From NCBI GenBank assembly GCA_045591925.1, contig JAZNTW010000003.1:5039-69038 (forward strand): a DNA stretch of 64,000 nucleotides, given 5' to 3'. Of the stretch, positions 1-8,951 are shown piece after piece. Both the position numbers and the translations under genes were made by a program. Numbering within the stretch: the first letter of the stretch is position 1; every line of letters starts with the position of its first letter. The notes beneath the pieces are model-generated. The model worked only from the letters and a program-made list of their open reading frames with translations, did no database searches and was not told the DNA's origin. Origin of the DNA: Firm-04 sp045591925. GTDB lineage: Bacteria > Bacillota > Clostridia > Oscillospirales > Ruminococcaceae.

Positions 1-2
1 TT

Positions 3-575
3 TCGCTCCTGCTGCCTGCCGGATATCTGTCTGCGGCACTGCATCATCCGGAGCTGCTCCATGAAACACTGCTGCGCCTGCTGACCGATTCCGAACAGAA
101 TGTGCCGTTTTCGCTTGCAACCGAAATGCTCGGCGTTTTATTTTTGTTTGAAATTGTGCGCGAAGCCGGTCTGCGGCTTCCCAAAGCCGTTGGCGGTGCG
201 GTTGGAATGATTGGCGGTCTATTGATTGGTGATGCGGCGGTAAAGTCAGGACTCATCAGTACACCGGTGCTGACTGTTGCGGCACTGGCAGCAACCGCAG
301 GCTTTGTGATTCCGGAGCATCATGCTGCACTAACGGTACTGCGACCGGCGTTTATTCTTGCCGCGGCTGCGGCAGGACTTCCGGCAGTCGCATTGCTTGG
401 CGTGGCGGTTTTATTTCACATCTGCGGTACGGAAATATTCGGCTACCCGATCTCCGCACCGATCGCGCCGATTCTTCCCAACCGACTTTCGGATATTTTT
501 GCACGCATCGGGTTTCGCAGACTCTCTCAGAGTAATTTCAACGTATCGGAGATCCGGCGGCGCGGATACCCATAA
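3..575 (+). CDS. Spore germination protein, GerA family (C-terminal part)
   Basis: Only the last ~190 codons lie in the window; the frame is open from the left edge. The protein is the A subunit of a Ger-type germinant receptor in the spore inner membrane. Typical GerA features are visible: LPAGYLSAALHHPELL, then the conserved block EIVREAGLRLPKAVGGAVGMIGGL, GDAAVKSGLIS, and several hydrophobic segments before a polar C-terminal tail. In known operons gerA is followed directly by gerB and gerC; here both are present on the same strand but only after an inserted opposite-strand gene. The substrate (germinant) cannot be read from sequence. Confidence 0.85.
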   Translation, partial: SLLLPAGYLSAALHHPELLHETLLRLLTDSEQNVPFSLATEMLGVLFLFEIVREAGLRLPKAVGGAVGMIGGLLIGDAAVKSGLISTPVLTVAALAATAGFVIPEHHAALTVLRPAFILAAAAAGLPAVALLGVAVLFHICGTEIFGYPISAPIAPILPNRLSDIFARIGFRRLSQSNFNVSEIRRRGYP

Positions 576-590
576 TAATATAAACGGAAA

Positions 591-631
591 TGCCGCGGCG
601 CTCCCGATTTTTCATCGGAAGTACCGCGGCA
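591..631. terminator. Hairpin between convergent genes
   Basis: A GCCGCGG/CCGCGGC stem with a smaller CCGA/TCGG stem inside lies between the gerA end and the LRR gene end. No strong T-run follows on either strand, so this is a probable but weak bidirectional terminator. Confidence 0.45.
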
Positions 632-644
632 CATCTTCAAACGA

Positions 645-1808
645 TTATTTCACCAGTGCATCCCAATCGGTCGGGACGCCTGCAACGCTGTTCTGCACAT
701 AATAAAGCAGAATCAGCTGCGCATCGGCAGAATCAACTGCGCTGTCACCATTGACATCCGCAGCCGTCTGCTGCATTTCGCTCAGCTTCACTTCTTCGCC
801 GGCAACACTCTGCGTATATACGCGCAGGACACTCTGTGCATCATCCGAGCCGATCAAACCGTTCAGATCCCAGTCACCCTTCGTTGTCTGAATGACCTCA
901 AACGGATAGTCGCGCGGTTCGCAGAACGCCTCCAGCGTCGAATCCTCAAAGCCACGGAGCGTGCCTAAGAAACCTGCTACGTGCTTGCAGTAGGTATTGG
1001 AAATCGTACCGTCCAGATCATAGATTTCGCAATCGGGATTCAGAACCGTAATGCGCTCCATTCCGGTGCAGTTAAAGAAGCCATAGCGGCGAATTTCTTT
1101 TACATTTTCCGGCACCAGTACACTCGTAATGTAATAGTTATAGGAAAATGCACCCGCGCCGATTGCGGTAACATCCGACGGAATCGTAATGTCGCCCGTA
1201 CAGGCTTTTCCGTCAATCAGCACATGATTGATGATTACAAACGGATTCTTTTCACGCTGTGCGTCCATCCACGGCGTATTCAGGAACGCATCCTCACCGA
1301 CCGTTTCCAGACCCTCCGGCACGGTCAGGTCTGCAAGCGCGAGACATTTTGAAAACGCAAGCTCTCCGATGCTCGTTACCTTCTCCGGAATCGCCAGTGT
1401 TTCCAGCTTTCGGCTCTCCTGAAACGTGTTATTCGGTATGCTGGTCAGATTCTTCGACAGCACAACGGATTTGAGCTGAAAACAGCTCTTGAACGACTCC
1501 GCGCCGATCTCGGTAACGCTGTCCGGCACGGTAAACGCCGTCACCTTTGTGTTGTACTTGAACGCGCCTGCTCCGATTTTCGTCACAGGGAGCCCCTCGA
1601 TTTCCGCAGGTATCACGACTTCACCGGAAAGCTCGGACGTAAAACCCGTAATCGTAACCGAACCATCCGCAATTTCGTACTTCAGCCCCTCAGCTTCCAG
1701 TACAGTGTCCTCTGCGGCAAGCACTGCCGCAGGTGCCGGCAATACCGCTGCGCCTGTCCCGATCAGACAAGCAGCACACAGCAATGCCGCGCCTCTCCTT
1801 TTTTTCAT
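645..1808 (-). CDS. Secreted leucine-rich-repeat (BspA-type) protein with C-terminal dockerin
   Basis: This 387-residue protein starts with MKKRRG and a signal peptide ending near the AAVLPAPAAVLAAE segment. Residues ~45-270 hold BspA/LRR_5-type repeats (VTKIGAGAFKYN, VTEIGAESFKSC, VTSIGELAFSKC, VTAIGAGAFSYN). The last ~70 residues form a type I dockerin with two calcium-loop repeats, DWDLNGLIGSDDAQSVL and DVNGDSAVDSADAQLIL. The family is exported; the dockerin would anchor it to a cohesin-bearing scaffold. It sits antisense between gerA and gerB and so interrupts an expected sporulation operon. Start ATG is followed upstream by AGGGGAAATT-like ribosome site on the minus strand. Confidence 0.85.
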   Translation of the reverse strand: MKKRRGAALLCAACLIGTGAAVLPAPAAVLAAEDTVLEAEGLKYEIADGSVTITGFTSELSGEVVIPAEIEGLPVTKIGAGAFKYNTKVTAFTVPDSVTEIGAESFKSCFQLKSVVLSKNLTSIPNNTFQESRKLETLAIPEKVTSIGELAFSKCLALADLTVPEGLETVGEDAFLNTPWMDAQREKNPFVIINHVLIDGKACTGDITIPSDVTAIGAGAFSYNYYITSVLVPENVKEIRRYGFFNCTGMERITVLNPDCEIYDLDGTISNTYCKHVAGFLGTLRGFEDSTLEAFCEPRDYPFEVIQTTKGDWDLNGLIGSDDAQSVLRVYTQSVAGEEVKLSEMQQTAADVNGDSAVDSADAQLILLYYVQNSVAGVPTDWDALVK

Positions 1809-2011
1809 AAAAATTTCCCCTCTCGAATCATGTTATCAGCATTTACCCGATACTGATTCTTTTATCATAGCATACTATATATCGGATACGCAAGACATAC
1901 CGCCAAAGATTGGCATTCTGAACAAATCAATATTTCTTTTATTCGCCATTCACCGGATATTCTCCAAGATATCGGATATACTACTTCCGATTGATGGAAA
2001 GGAGTAAGCCG

Positions 2012-2983
2012 ATGCAAACTCAGGGTCAATGGAGCGCCGTACAAGCTGCCGCAGTCATTATACTGCTGCGGCTGTTCCCGTTTTTCTGTTGTGACGTACC
2101 ATTTTCGGGGGCATATGCCGGACAAATGCTATGCACTGCGCTCATCCAAATCACGCTCATCCTGCCGATGCTGCATTTTCGCTACAGATTGCAGATTACA
2201 CCAAAGCTGCTCCGGCTCTTTCGCCTCGGTGCTGCATTTGAGGCTGCATATCTGACAATGGCATTCTATCGGCTTTGCATTCAGCTCAAGCTACAAAGTG
2301 CGCCAATTCTCCTGCTCATGCTGCTCCTGACGCTGCTGTATACGGTTTCCCTGCACGACCGTGCAACCGCGCGAACCGCAACGCTTCTGCTCTGTCTTGC
2401 AGGTGCGGGCTTTCTGCTGTTCCCCGTCAGCGGCATCGGTACGGCGCAGCGTGTTCTGCTATACACGCCGGAGCCGACACGCTTCACGATGTCTGAGTGG
2501 GCAAATGCCTGTGAGCTGCCGCTATTGCCGCTGATTCTGCAAAAACAGACGGAATCTGCCGCAAAACGCAGCTCCCTTGCATGGGGCGCATTCCGAATCC
2601 TGTTTTTACCGGCAGTCGTCCTGTTCGGGACGATGCAGAACGGCAGACTCCGTTTGTTTCAAGGGAATCCCTTTTTTCTGCTGCTCGCACGCACACCGCT
2701 GTCGGAGGCGTTCCGGATAGACGGCTTCTGGCTTCTTCTTGCATTCGGCTGCGGCACACTCGCTGTCACATTCTGTCTGCAAACCGCAAAGCCGCATCTG
2801 CAAGCAAAATGCCGGATGCTTGCCGCTTCCTTTCTGCCGTATCTGTTCTTTCTGGCAATGTTTTGGATTTTGCCGGAGCAGCAAACGGCAATCTCTGCCA
2901 TGGTCAATTTGCTGTTCGGCATTCTGATTCCATGGGGCATCATTTTATTCCGCTGCTGTATCAATCGGAGGAAACTCGCATGA
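2012..2983 (+). CDS. Spore germination permease, GerB (GerAB) family
   Basis: A 323-residue integral membrane protein with about ten hydrophobic segments, of the APC-superfamily spore permease type that forms the B subunit of germinant receptors. I chose ATG 2012 because AAAGGAG lies 7 bases upstream; an in-frame TTG at 1991 and ATG at 1994 have no such site. It overlaps the next gene by ATGA, showing translational coupling to gerC. Sequence similarity to GerAB is only moderate and the call leans on the gerA/gerC context, the length and the hydropathy. Confidence 0.7.
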   Translation: MQTQGQWSAVQAAAVIILLRLFPFFCCDVPFSGAYAGQMLCTALIQITLILPMLHFRYRLQITPKLLRLFRLGAAFEAAYLTMAFYRLCIQLKLQSAPILLLMLLLTLLYTVSLHDRATARTATLLLCLAGAGFLLFPVSGIGTAQRVLLYTPEPTRFTMSEWANACELPLLPLILQKQTESAAKRSSLAWGAFRILFLPAVVLFGTMQNGRLRLFQGNPFFLLLARTPLSEAFRIDGFWLLLAFGCGTLAVTFCLQTAKPHLQAKCRMLAASFLPYLFFLAMFWILPEQQTAISAMVNLLFGILIPWGIILFRCCINRRKLA

Positions 2984-3903
2984 AACGCTTTCTTGTCTGC
3001 ATTTGCGCGGTGCTGCTGACCGGCTGCACGGATATTCACACTCGTCTATTACCGATGGTGCTTGCGATTGATACGGCAGAATCGGTACAATTTGCCGCAC
3101 AAGCCTCGGAGGATTCCAAAATCATCTCCGCACACGCAGAAACCGCCTTGCAATTACGCGACGCACTCAAAAACGCATCCGGGGCAGAGGTTTCCACCGG
3201 TCATCTTTCCATGCTCGCGATATCGGGGAATCCCTGCGGTATCTTGCAGGATTTGTTTCAAGCACAGCTCCTTGTACCGACCTGCTCGGTGCTTTACGTT
3301 GCAGCGGACGCCTGTAATCAACTCAAAGACGGCAATCTGCCAAGCCCGACACAGCTGCAAGCCGCCGTTGAAACCGGTCTGCTCCCCGAACGCACTGCCG
3401 ATATCGTCCTTGCCGACCTATGGGGCGGCTCCGGCATCACGGCAATCTGCACACAACACGCAGATGACCTCACCCTTGCGTTAATATCGCCGGAGGGCTG
3501 CTGCGGCATTCTTTCCGACGACGCTTGCCGCGGTCTTGCGTTGCTCGGAAAGCGGAAGAAATCCTTTGTGTTTGCCGCAGACGGGATCACCTATCGGCTC
3601 GCATCCGATACACTGCAAATCCGTCTGTCGCAGCCGGACACGCTGAAAATCGAAATATCGGGGACAGTCACCACCGCGCCGCCGTTGACGGAAGCCGCCG
3701 CCAATCGTCTGCATGATATGCTCGCTGCCGCGCTCAATGAAACAGCCCGGACGCACGGTGCCGACCTGCTGTTTCTGCGCGAGCACGCCATCCGCAGCGG
3801 CGTCTCTGACGCGCGCAATCTTTCACAGGCACAATGGCGCAAGCTGCTCCGCAATGCAGAATACTCTGTCTCGTTAAATGCCCAAGTTTCGCGCAGTGCC
3901 TAG
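2980..3903 (+). CDS. Ger(x)C-type germination lipoprotein
   Basis: A 307-residue protein with an N-terminal lipoprotein signal (MKRFLVCICAVLLTGC; lipobox LLTGC, lipidated Cys16). It matches the C subunit of Ger receptors in position (third gene), length, lipobox and in the C-terminal part, where an RLHDMLAAALNETARTHGAD-like helix precedes a LFLREHAIRSGVSDARNLSQAQWRK-type end region. The start overlaps the gerB stop by four bases. The frame is open far upstream, but the lipobox fixes the true start. The protein is anchored on the outer face of the spore inner membrane by inference from the family. Confidence 0.75.
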   Translation: MKRFLVCICAVLLTGCTDIHTRLLPMVLAIDTAESVQFAAQASEDSKIISAHAETALQLRDALKNASGAEVSTGHLSMLAISGNPCGILQDLFQAQLLVPTCSVLYVAADACNQLKDGNLPSPTQLQAAVETGLLPERTADIVLADLWGGSGITAICTQHADDLTLALISPEGCCGILSDDACRGLALLGKRKKSFVFAADGITYRLASDTLQIRLSQPDTLKIEISGTVTTAPPLTEAAANRLHDMLAAALNETARTHGADLLFLREHAIRSGVSDARNLSQAQWRKLLRNAEYSVSLNAQVSRSA

Positions 3904-3987
3904 TGCTGCGCAGCGCGATTGTGCAAATTAACAAAAAGCCCTTCTCTTTTTTCTCTCAAATTTTACACCGATTTCTCCAAAAAGATA

Positions 3988-4016
3988 TTGACCTTTTCTC
4001 CACAAACGGATATACT
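3988..4016 (+). promoter_or_regulatory. Sigma-A promoter of acpP
   Basis: TTGACC, 17-bp spacer, TATACT; about 75 bases upstream of the acyl carrier protein start. Confidence 0.7.
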
Positions 4017-4090
4017 ATAAACGATGTGACCGGCAGAACTTGGCTGCGTGTGTACACAGTTATAATCACATACAGAGAGGAGCAGATTAC

Positions 4091-4324
4091 ATGGTATTTG
4101 AAAAGCTCAAGGACATCATCCTCGATCAGCTTGATGTGGATGATGACGAAATCACAATGGATGCCGATTTCGTAGATGATCTTCAGGCAGATTCCCTCGA
4201 CATCACCCTGCTGATGAAGACGATCTCCGAGGAATTCGATATCGCAGTCGAGGACGACGCTGTTGACAAGATCAGCACAGTCGGCGACGCGGTTGAATTC
4301 ATTGAATCCTATATCACCGAGTAA
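4091..4324 (+). CDS. acpP: Acyl carrier protein
   Basis: A 77-residue acidic protein that carries growing fatty acyl chains on a phosphopantetheine arm in type II fatty acid synthesis. The attachment serine is in LQADSLDITLL; helices I-III and the acidic surface are typical. Start ATG 4091 follows AGAGAGGAGCAG; the frame extends upstream to 4040 without a ribosome site. It stands alone between its own promoter and a strong terminator, not in a fab operon. Confidence 0.93.
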   Translation: MVFEKLKDIILDQLDVDDDEITMDADFVDDLQADSLDITLLMKTISEEFDIAVEDDAVDKISTVGDAVEFIESYITE

Positions 4325-4329
4325 CATAA

Positions 4330-4364
4330 AATCCGGATTCCGCTTTGGAATCCGGATTCTTTCT
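4330..4364 (+). terminator. Terminator after acpP
   Basis: Perfect 12-bp stem AATCCGGATTCC/GGAATCCGGATT, 5-base loop, followed by CTTTCTT. It abuts the 3' end of the convergent anti-sigma gene and may serve both. Confidence 0.85.
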
Positions 4365-5485
4365 TATTCCGGTACGCGCACATAAGTCTCGCCGCACCAT
4401 TCGATGGATGCAATGTCACTGATTTCAAGAAAGCTGTTGTAGCTGTCCGGATTATCATACTCAAATTCCATGCCCTCAGTAATCTCATGGATCATGGATT
4501 CGTTATAAGACCATTTGCCGTCCTCGCCGCTGCTGGCCACAGTAGACAACGTGGGAAGGTAGCACGCGGTCTGCGTACCGTCCATGCGATTCAGAATCAT
4601 ATTATGCCACGAATCATCCTGCGGCAGTATCAGCTGTGCAACGGATGTCCGGAATCGAACCGGAGAAACCGTGATCTGCTTGCCGGCATCATTTTCAAAG
4701 ACCGCTGATTCCAGACGCGGCGTAACCGGTACAGTCACATCCAATATCCCCTGCTCCGCACTTGAAAATCGCATTGAAATGGATTCCGCATCAAAATCCA
4801 GATTGTGAATGTTGATCTCATATTCGACAGAGGTACGTGTTTTGTCGTTATCCGTGCGTGAAACAACGCCGCAACCAGCTAATGAAATATCCGTGTAGGG
4901 ATTGTCCATGGTGCCGAGCGCTTCACCGTTTTCATCCAGTAATGCACAGTTGTAAATGAACAGCGGCGCATATGGTGTCTCCTGCATATCCGACCGTTCG
5001 CTCTTTTGGTTCATCAGCTTTGTCCAGTAAATCGGCTTTTCCGGATCGGCGCTCTCAAAGGTAATCAGCACCATCATCATGTTATTGTCGCGCAGACTCG
5101 CCTCAACCGTTGCATTGACAATGCCGTTTGTAAAGGTCTGCGGCTCCGACAGTGCCAATTCTGCAAAGTGTTTATCACCAACCGAACCGAAATAGCTCTG
5201 CATCAGCGGCTTGTTATAGGTCAGCCAGCCGGACACGCCAAGTCCCAATGCGCCAACCGTCAGCACCGCCGCAATCAACGCACCGGCAATGCGAAGCCGC
5301 CGCTTTTTACTGTGCCTGACCGTTACCGCCGGCTGTTTCGGCGTCAGATTCATTCTGTCAAGAACCATTGCTGTAATTCGTTCATTTTCCGCATCCGTAA
5401 GCTGCTCCGTTTCTGCGATATGCCTCAGTTCTTCATTCGCAAGACCGAGCGCACGTACAGACATCTCATCAAATTCATGTGTCAT
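4364..5485 (-). CDS. Membrane anti-sigma-like protein (DUF4179 type)
   Basis: A 373-residue protein with a cytosolic N-terminus (~residues 1-65), one transmembrane segment at ~68-90 (RIAGALIAAVLTVGALGLG) and a long extracytoplasmic domain resembling DUF4179 domains. It overlaps the sigma-factor gene by ATGA, the usual arrangement of an ECF sigma factor and its membrane anti-sigma. Inference: it holds the sigma factor inactive until an envelope signal is sensed. The signal is unknown. Ending YVRVPE is complete. Confidence 0.7.
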   Translation of the reverse strand: MTHEFDEMSVRALGLANEELRHIAETEQLTDAENERITAMVLDRMNLTPKQPAVTVRHSKKRRLRIAGALIAAVLTVGALGLGVSGWLTYNKPLMQSYFGSVGDKHFAELALSEPQTFTNGIVNATVEASLRDNNMMMVLITFESADPEKPIYWTKLMNQKSERSDMQETPYAPLFIYNCALLDENGEALGTMDNPYTDISLAGCGVVSRTDNDKTRTSVEYEINIHNLDFDAESISMRFSSAEQGILDVTVPVTPRLESAVFENDAGKQITVSPVRFRTSVAQLILPQDDSWHNMILNRMDGTQTACYLPTLSTVASSGEDGKWSYNESMIHEITEGMEFEYDNPDSYNSFLEISDIASIEWCGETYVRVPE

Positions 5486-6015
5486 GAAGCATCCTCCTTC
5501 CAGATTGCACGCAGCTTTTTGAGTCCGCGTGAGATTTTCTGGTCAACGGTATTCGGCTTGAGTCCGAGTGCTGCGGCAATTTCACCGCTTGATTGCCCGA
5601 AATAATAACGCCGCAGAATGATCTCGCTGTCCGGTTCACCGAGCGCCTGCACGGACAGCATCAGCGTCACAGACATATCCGGCGCAGCGGCACTCGACGG
5701 CTGTTCTGTCAGCAAGTCCTCATAGGATTCGCAATCCGGCTGCTTTGTCAGCGCACGAAAACGATTGATTGCCTGCCGCTTTGCAATGACAGCCAGCACC
5801 GCACGAATACTGCTGCAAGTTTCTGCATTTTTACAAATCCATTCATAAAACCGAACAAACACATCGCCGACAACCTCCTCGCAGTCCTCATGTGTACCGC
5901 AGCCGAGCTTGTTTTTGATGATGGTATAGACATATCCGCTGTAGCAGCGAATCAGCTCGCGCATACCGTTTTCCGGCTCTGTTTGCAGCATATGCAGCAA
6001 ATCTTCGTCCTGCAT
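5482..6015 (-). CDS. ECF-type RNA polymerase sigma factor
   Basis: A 177-residue sigma-70 family protein. Region 2 (~residues 10-90) includes YVYTIIKNKLGCGTHEDCEEVV and VFVRFYEWI; region 4 (~120-172) contains the helix-turn-helix with SSGEIAAALGLKPNTVDQKISRGLKKLR. Family function is to direct RNA polymerase to stress or envelope-response promoters. The downstream gene, coupled by a 4-base overlap, is its likely anti-sigma factor. A GTATACTATG sequence lies ~40 bases upstream on the minus strand and could be part of its promoter, but I cannot define it. Confidence 0.85.
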   Translation of the reverse strand: MQDEDLLHMLQTEPENGMRELIRCYSGYVYTIIKNKLGCGTHEDCEEVVGDVFVRFYEWICKNAETCSSIRAVLAVIAKRQAINRFRALTKQPDCESYEDLLTEQPSSAAAPDMSVTLMLSVQALGEPDSEIILRRYYFGQSSGEIAAALGLKPNTVDQKISRGLKKLRAIWKEDAS

Positions 6016-6106
6016 ACCGTATCCCCCTTTCAGATTGATTGGAAGGTCCCTTCATAGTATACAATCGCTCGGATTTGCAATTTCCTGACAAGCTCCATCA
6101 AAAAAT

Positions 6107-6147
6107 GCAAAAAACCGCCGCATTCCATCACAGAAGCGGCGGTTTTT
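6107..6147 (-). terminator. Terminator after rpsT
   Basis: 11-bp stem AAAACCGCCGC/GCGGCGGTTTT, with T-runs on both strands; read from the minus strand it directly follows the rpsT stop. Confidence 0.85.
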
Positions 6148-6166
6148 CATGAAAGAACAGATAAAA

Positions 6167-6439
6167 TTATACTGCCTTGTTGAGGAGTCTCATGAGCTGA
6201 GACTTCTTTCTTGCAGCGTTGTTCTTGTGCAGGATGCCCTTTGCACAAGCCTGGTCGACACGCTTAATCGCAAAACGAATTACAGTCTCACGATCCTTGC
6301 CGCCGACATAAGCCTTCTTCAGTGCAGTTCTGAGTGCAGACTTTGTAGCCTTGTTGCGTGCTGCACGGAGCTTGCTTGTCTTATTTCTCTTTTCGGGTGT
6401 GGGGCGCTTCTTCGGCCCGCTGTTTTTTGCTGCTGCCAT
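6167..6439 (-). CDS. rpsT: 30S ribosomal protein S20
   Basis: A 90-residue, Lys/Arg-rich protein that binds 16S rRNA in the small subunit. Diagnostic stretches are SKLRAARNKATKSALRTALKKA and AIKRVDQACAKGILHKNNAARKKSQLMRLLN. The start at 6439 follows AAAGGAGT on the minus strand; the open frame extends 22 codons further upstream without support. Monocistronic, with its own promoter and terminator. Confidence 0.95.
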   Translation of the reverse strand: MAAAKNSGPKKRPTPEKRNKTSKLRAARNKATKSALRTALKKAYVGGKDRETVIRFAIKRVDQACAKGILHKNNAARKKSQLMRLLNKAV

Positions 6440-6591
6440 TGTTTGGTACTCCTTTTCTTGTCTGCCAAATCGCAGATTTTCAGAAATATTCCGGAAAAGC
6501 AACATATCGTAACAAAATGATTATGGCGGGATCATTTTGCCTGCCGCGGGTGGGGTCCGCATACTGATTTCACGTTGCCAAACCATTTATC

Positions 6592-6620
6592 ATTATACCA
6601 GTTCTGCACGCAAATTGCAA
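6592..6620 (-). promoter_or_regulatory. Sigma-A promoter of rpsT
   Basis: On the minus strand: TTGCAA, 17 bp, TATAAT. The 230 bases between here and gpr contain no other gene I can support. Confidence 0.65.
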
Positions 6621-6852
6621 TATGGCAAAATGCGGAATTTTGCGTTTCTTTCGCAGATTCTTTCAGCAATATGCACAGTTTCCGAGTCTCACGGCGAAAA
6701 CAGAGCCGAATCAGCGGCTCTCACTGCGCTTTTTATCACAAGATTCCGGAAAATTCTCAGCGCACTGTGCATAAATTACGTCGCATTGTGCATCATGATA
6801 GCAGAAGCACGATTGTCATGTAAGGCAATATAAGACAAAGGGAGGCAACACG

Positions 6853-7701
6853 ATGCAGAGCAGAACGGATTTAGCACTCGAACGTGCCGCCGGATTCCCC
6901 TCGCAGGACGGCATTTTCATGCGCCATCGCGGCAACGCCTTCCGTATCACAGAAATTGAGATCGATTCCGATGAACACGGCATCCCCATCGGGAAGCCAA
7001 AGGGCCGTTATCTGACGCTCGAAACCATGCAACCGCATCACGCCGCGCCGCAGCTTCGGAACCAAGTCACCGAGCTTGCCGACGAGCTGCGCAGCTTCAT
7101 TCCGGAGGGCGCTGTTTTGATTGCAGGGCTTGGCAATTCCGATATCACACCGGACGCACTCGGCCCTCTGACGGCATCGCGTATTCTCGCAACACGGCAT
7201 CTGCGGCAGGAGCTTTCCGACAACGATCCGGATATGGATTTTCTGCGTGCCATGCGGCCGGTCAGCGTGCTTGCAAACGGCGTTCTCGGTCAGACCGGCA
7301 TCGAAACCGCAGAGCTGATCGAGGCGCTCAAGGATCGCATCCGGCCTGCCTGCGTCATTGCCATCGACGCACTTGCCTGCTCCGATCTGCATCGACTCGG
7401 CACTACCATCCAGATTTCGGATGCAGGCATCTCACCGGGCAGCGGCGTCCGGAACAGCCGTGCAGAACTGAGTACACAAACGCTGCACGTACCTGTCATT
7501 GCAATCGGCGTCCCGACTGTTGTTGATCTGCATACGGTGATCCGACAGGCAGATGCGGTTCCACCGCGCGATCTCCCCAATCTCATGGTCACGCCGCGCG
7601 ATATTGACCGGCTGATTCATCACGAAGCGCGTCTGCTCGCACTCGGCATCAATCTTGCGCTGCATCCGCAGCTTTCGTATGAGGACGCCGAGGCACTCTA
7701 A
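6853..7701 (+). CDS. gpr: GPR endopeptidase (germination protease)
   Basis: A 282-residue member of peptidase family A25, which degrades small acid-soluble spore proteins at germination. Diagnostic segments are MQSRTDLALERAAGF at the N-terminus, LIAGLGNSDITPDALGPL and CVIAIDALACSDLHRLGTTIQISDAGISPGSGVRN, where family-conserved Asp residues sit. The enzyme is made as a zymogen in the forespore. AAAGGGAGG precedes the ATG. Upstream, GCATA and CATCATGATA about 17 bp apart loosely resemble a sigma-G promoter, as expected from the family, but the match is imperfect. Length is slightly short of the Bacillus enzyme. Confidence 0.92.
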   Translation: MQSRTDLALERAAGFPSQDGIFMRHRGNAFRITEIEIDSDEHGIPIGKPKGRYLTLETMQPHHAAPQLRNQVTELADELRSFIPEGAVLIAGLGNSDITPDALGPLTASRILATRHLRQELSDNDPDMDFLRAMRPVSVLANGVLGQTGIETAELIEALKDRIRPACVIAIDALACSDLHRLGTTIQISDAGISPGSGVRNSRAELSTQTLHVPVIAIGVPTVVDLHTVIRQADAVPPRDLPNLMVTPRDIDRLIHHEARLLALGINLALHPQLSYEDAEAL

Positions 7702-7777
7702 TATCGGTAGTAAGGAGGCAGGAGAAAGCGATCGGTCAGGCAATGCCCTGCCAACTCACTTCTTTCTCCATATTGTT

Positions 7778-8458
7778 ATGTTCGTCAGTTTCATTCGCGC
7801 TCTGATATTATATCCGATCGTTGTATTCGGCGTGCGGCTCATGGGAAAGCGGCAAATCGGCGAGTTACAGCCGACCGAGCTTGTCATTACGATTCTGATT
7901 TCCAATATTGCATCCCTGCCGCTGGAGGATCAGAATTTGCCGCTGCTGATGGGAATATCGCCTATGCTGCTGTTGATTTGCTTCGAGGTTCTGCTCGCTT
8001 GGGTTGGGATGAAAAACCGCCGTGTCCGACATTTGCTTGCCGGCGGCCCGCAGGTCATCATCCGCGGCGGTGTCATCGACCAGCGTATCATGACAGAGCT
8101 GCGCTTTACACTGGACGATCTCATGACTGCACTGCGCGGCAACGGTATTTTTGATATCCGGGATGTACAGCTTGCGGTTGTTGAGACAAACGGCACAGTC
8201 TCCGCTTGTCAGAAAGCCGCCGCACAGCCCGTCACACCGGAGGATTTGCAGATGCACCCCCATGAAACCGACCCACCGGAGGTCGTCATCGCTGACGGCA
8301 GCATCAGCAAGGAAGGCTGCAATGCCTGCGGTTTATCCGAGAAAAAATTGCTGCAATTTCTAAAGCAAAAGCAGCTCAAGCCCGAACAGGTCTTTTTGCT
8401 GACAGCCGACCGCAGCGGCATCTGTTCATTTGTCAAAAAGGAGGAACCGAACGCATGA
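7778..8458 (+). CDS. DUF421 membrane protein (YetF/YcaP type)
   Basis: A 226-residue protein with three N-terminal membrane helices (FIRALILYPIVVFGVRLMGKR; LVITILISNIASLPL; GISPMLLLICFEVLLAW) and a cytosolic DUF421 domain with GGPQVIIRGGVIDQRIM, LTLDDLMTALRGNGIFDIRDVQLAVVE-type signature. Function of the family is not established. It overlaps the following DUF4363 gene by ATGA; that pairing recurs in spore formers. ATG 7778 lacks a good ribosome site; AAGGAGG at ~7711 is too far away, and an upstream non-ATG start is possible, so the N-terminus is uncertain. Confidence 0.75.
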   Translation: MFVSFIRALILYPIVVFGVRLMGKRQIGELQPTELVITILISNIASLPLEDQNLPLLMGISPMLLLICFEVLLAWVGMKNRRVRHLLAGGPQVIIRGGVIDQRIMTELRFTLDDLMTALRGNGIFDIRDVQLAVVETNGTVSACQKAAAQPVTPEDLQMHPHETDPPEVVIADGSISKEGCNACGLSEKKLLQFLKQKQLKPEQVFLLTADRSGICSFVKKEEPNA

Positions 8459-8808
8459 GTAATCTACGTGTGCGCATTGCCGTACTGATTCTGGGCGGGC
8501 TCATTCTGCTGAGTTTATTTTCTGCGGCTGCCGTCCGCGGAAGCTGTGCGGAACTGATCGCGCAAGCCGAAACCGTCCTGACCGCAAATGACCCGAAAAC
8601 CGAAATCGACTCACTGATCAGAGAATGGAATCAGCAGCGTGTGCTTCTGCATTTTTTCGTCCCAAATCAGCCGATGACCGAGCTGAATTCTGCGATTTTA
8701 CAGCTTGACGCGCTCTATGATGCAAAAAGCGATACGCTTTCATCGGAACTACACGCCATCATTGCGCGATTGCAATGGATTCACCGCACGGAGCTTTCCG
8801 TATTCTGA
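8455..8808 (+). CDS. DUF4363 family protein
   Basis: A 117-residue protein with one N-terminal membrane segment (VRIAVLILGGLILLSLFSAAAV) and a helical extracytoplasmic part containing the family-like IREWNQQRVLLHFFVPNQPMTELN. It is translationally coupled to the DUF421 gene by a 4-base overlap, which suggests the two act together at the membrane. No biochemical role is known to me. Confidence 0.75.
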   Translation: MSNLRVRIAVLILGGLILLSLFSAAAVRGSCAELIAQAETVLTANDPKTEIDSLIREWNQQRVLLHFFVPNQPMTELNSAILQLDALYDAKSDTLSSELHAIIARLQWIHRTELSVF

Positions 8809-8841
8809 AGCGTTTGCATCGTGTTTTTTATCTCATATCAC

Positions 8842-8870
8842 TTGCATATTTTGGGTTTTTGTGGTATACT
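8842..8870 (+). promoter_or_regulatory. Sigma-A promoter of the darA-holB-ricT run
   Basis: TTGCAT, 17 bp, TATACT. A small hairpin (AGCCTG/CAGGCT) lies just downstream in the leader. Confidence 0.65.
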
Positions 8871-8951
8871 GATTAGAAGAAGCCTGTGCAGCTTGTGCAG
8901 GCTCTCTACGGAAACGTGACAATGCTGTGCAGAAACGAGGTTGATACATAG

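Noticed and set aside
3396..3903. A longer frame for the GerC-type protein beginning at 2581
   Set aside because: The upstream part reads through the gerB gene in another frame; the lipoprotein signal at 2980 with ATGA overlap fixes the real start.
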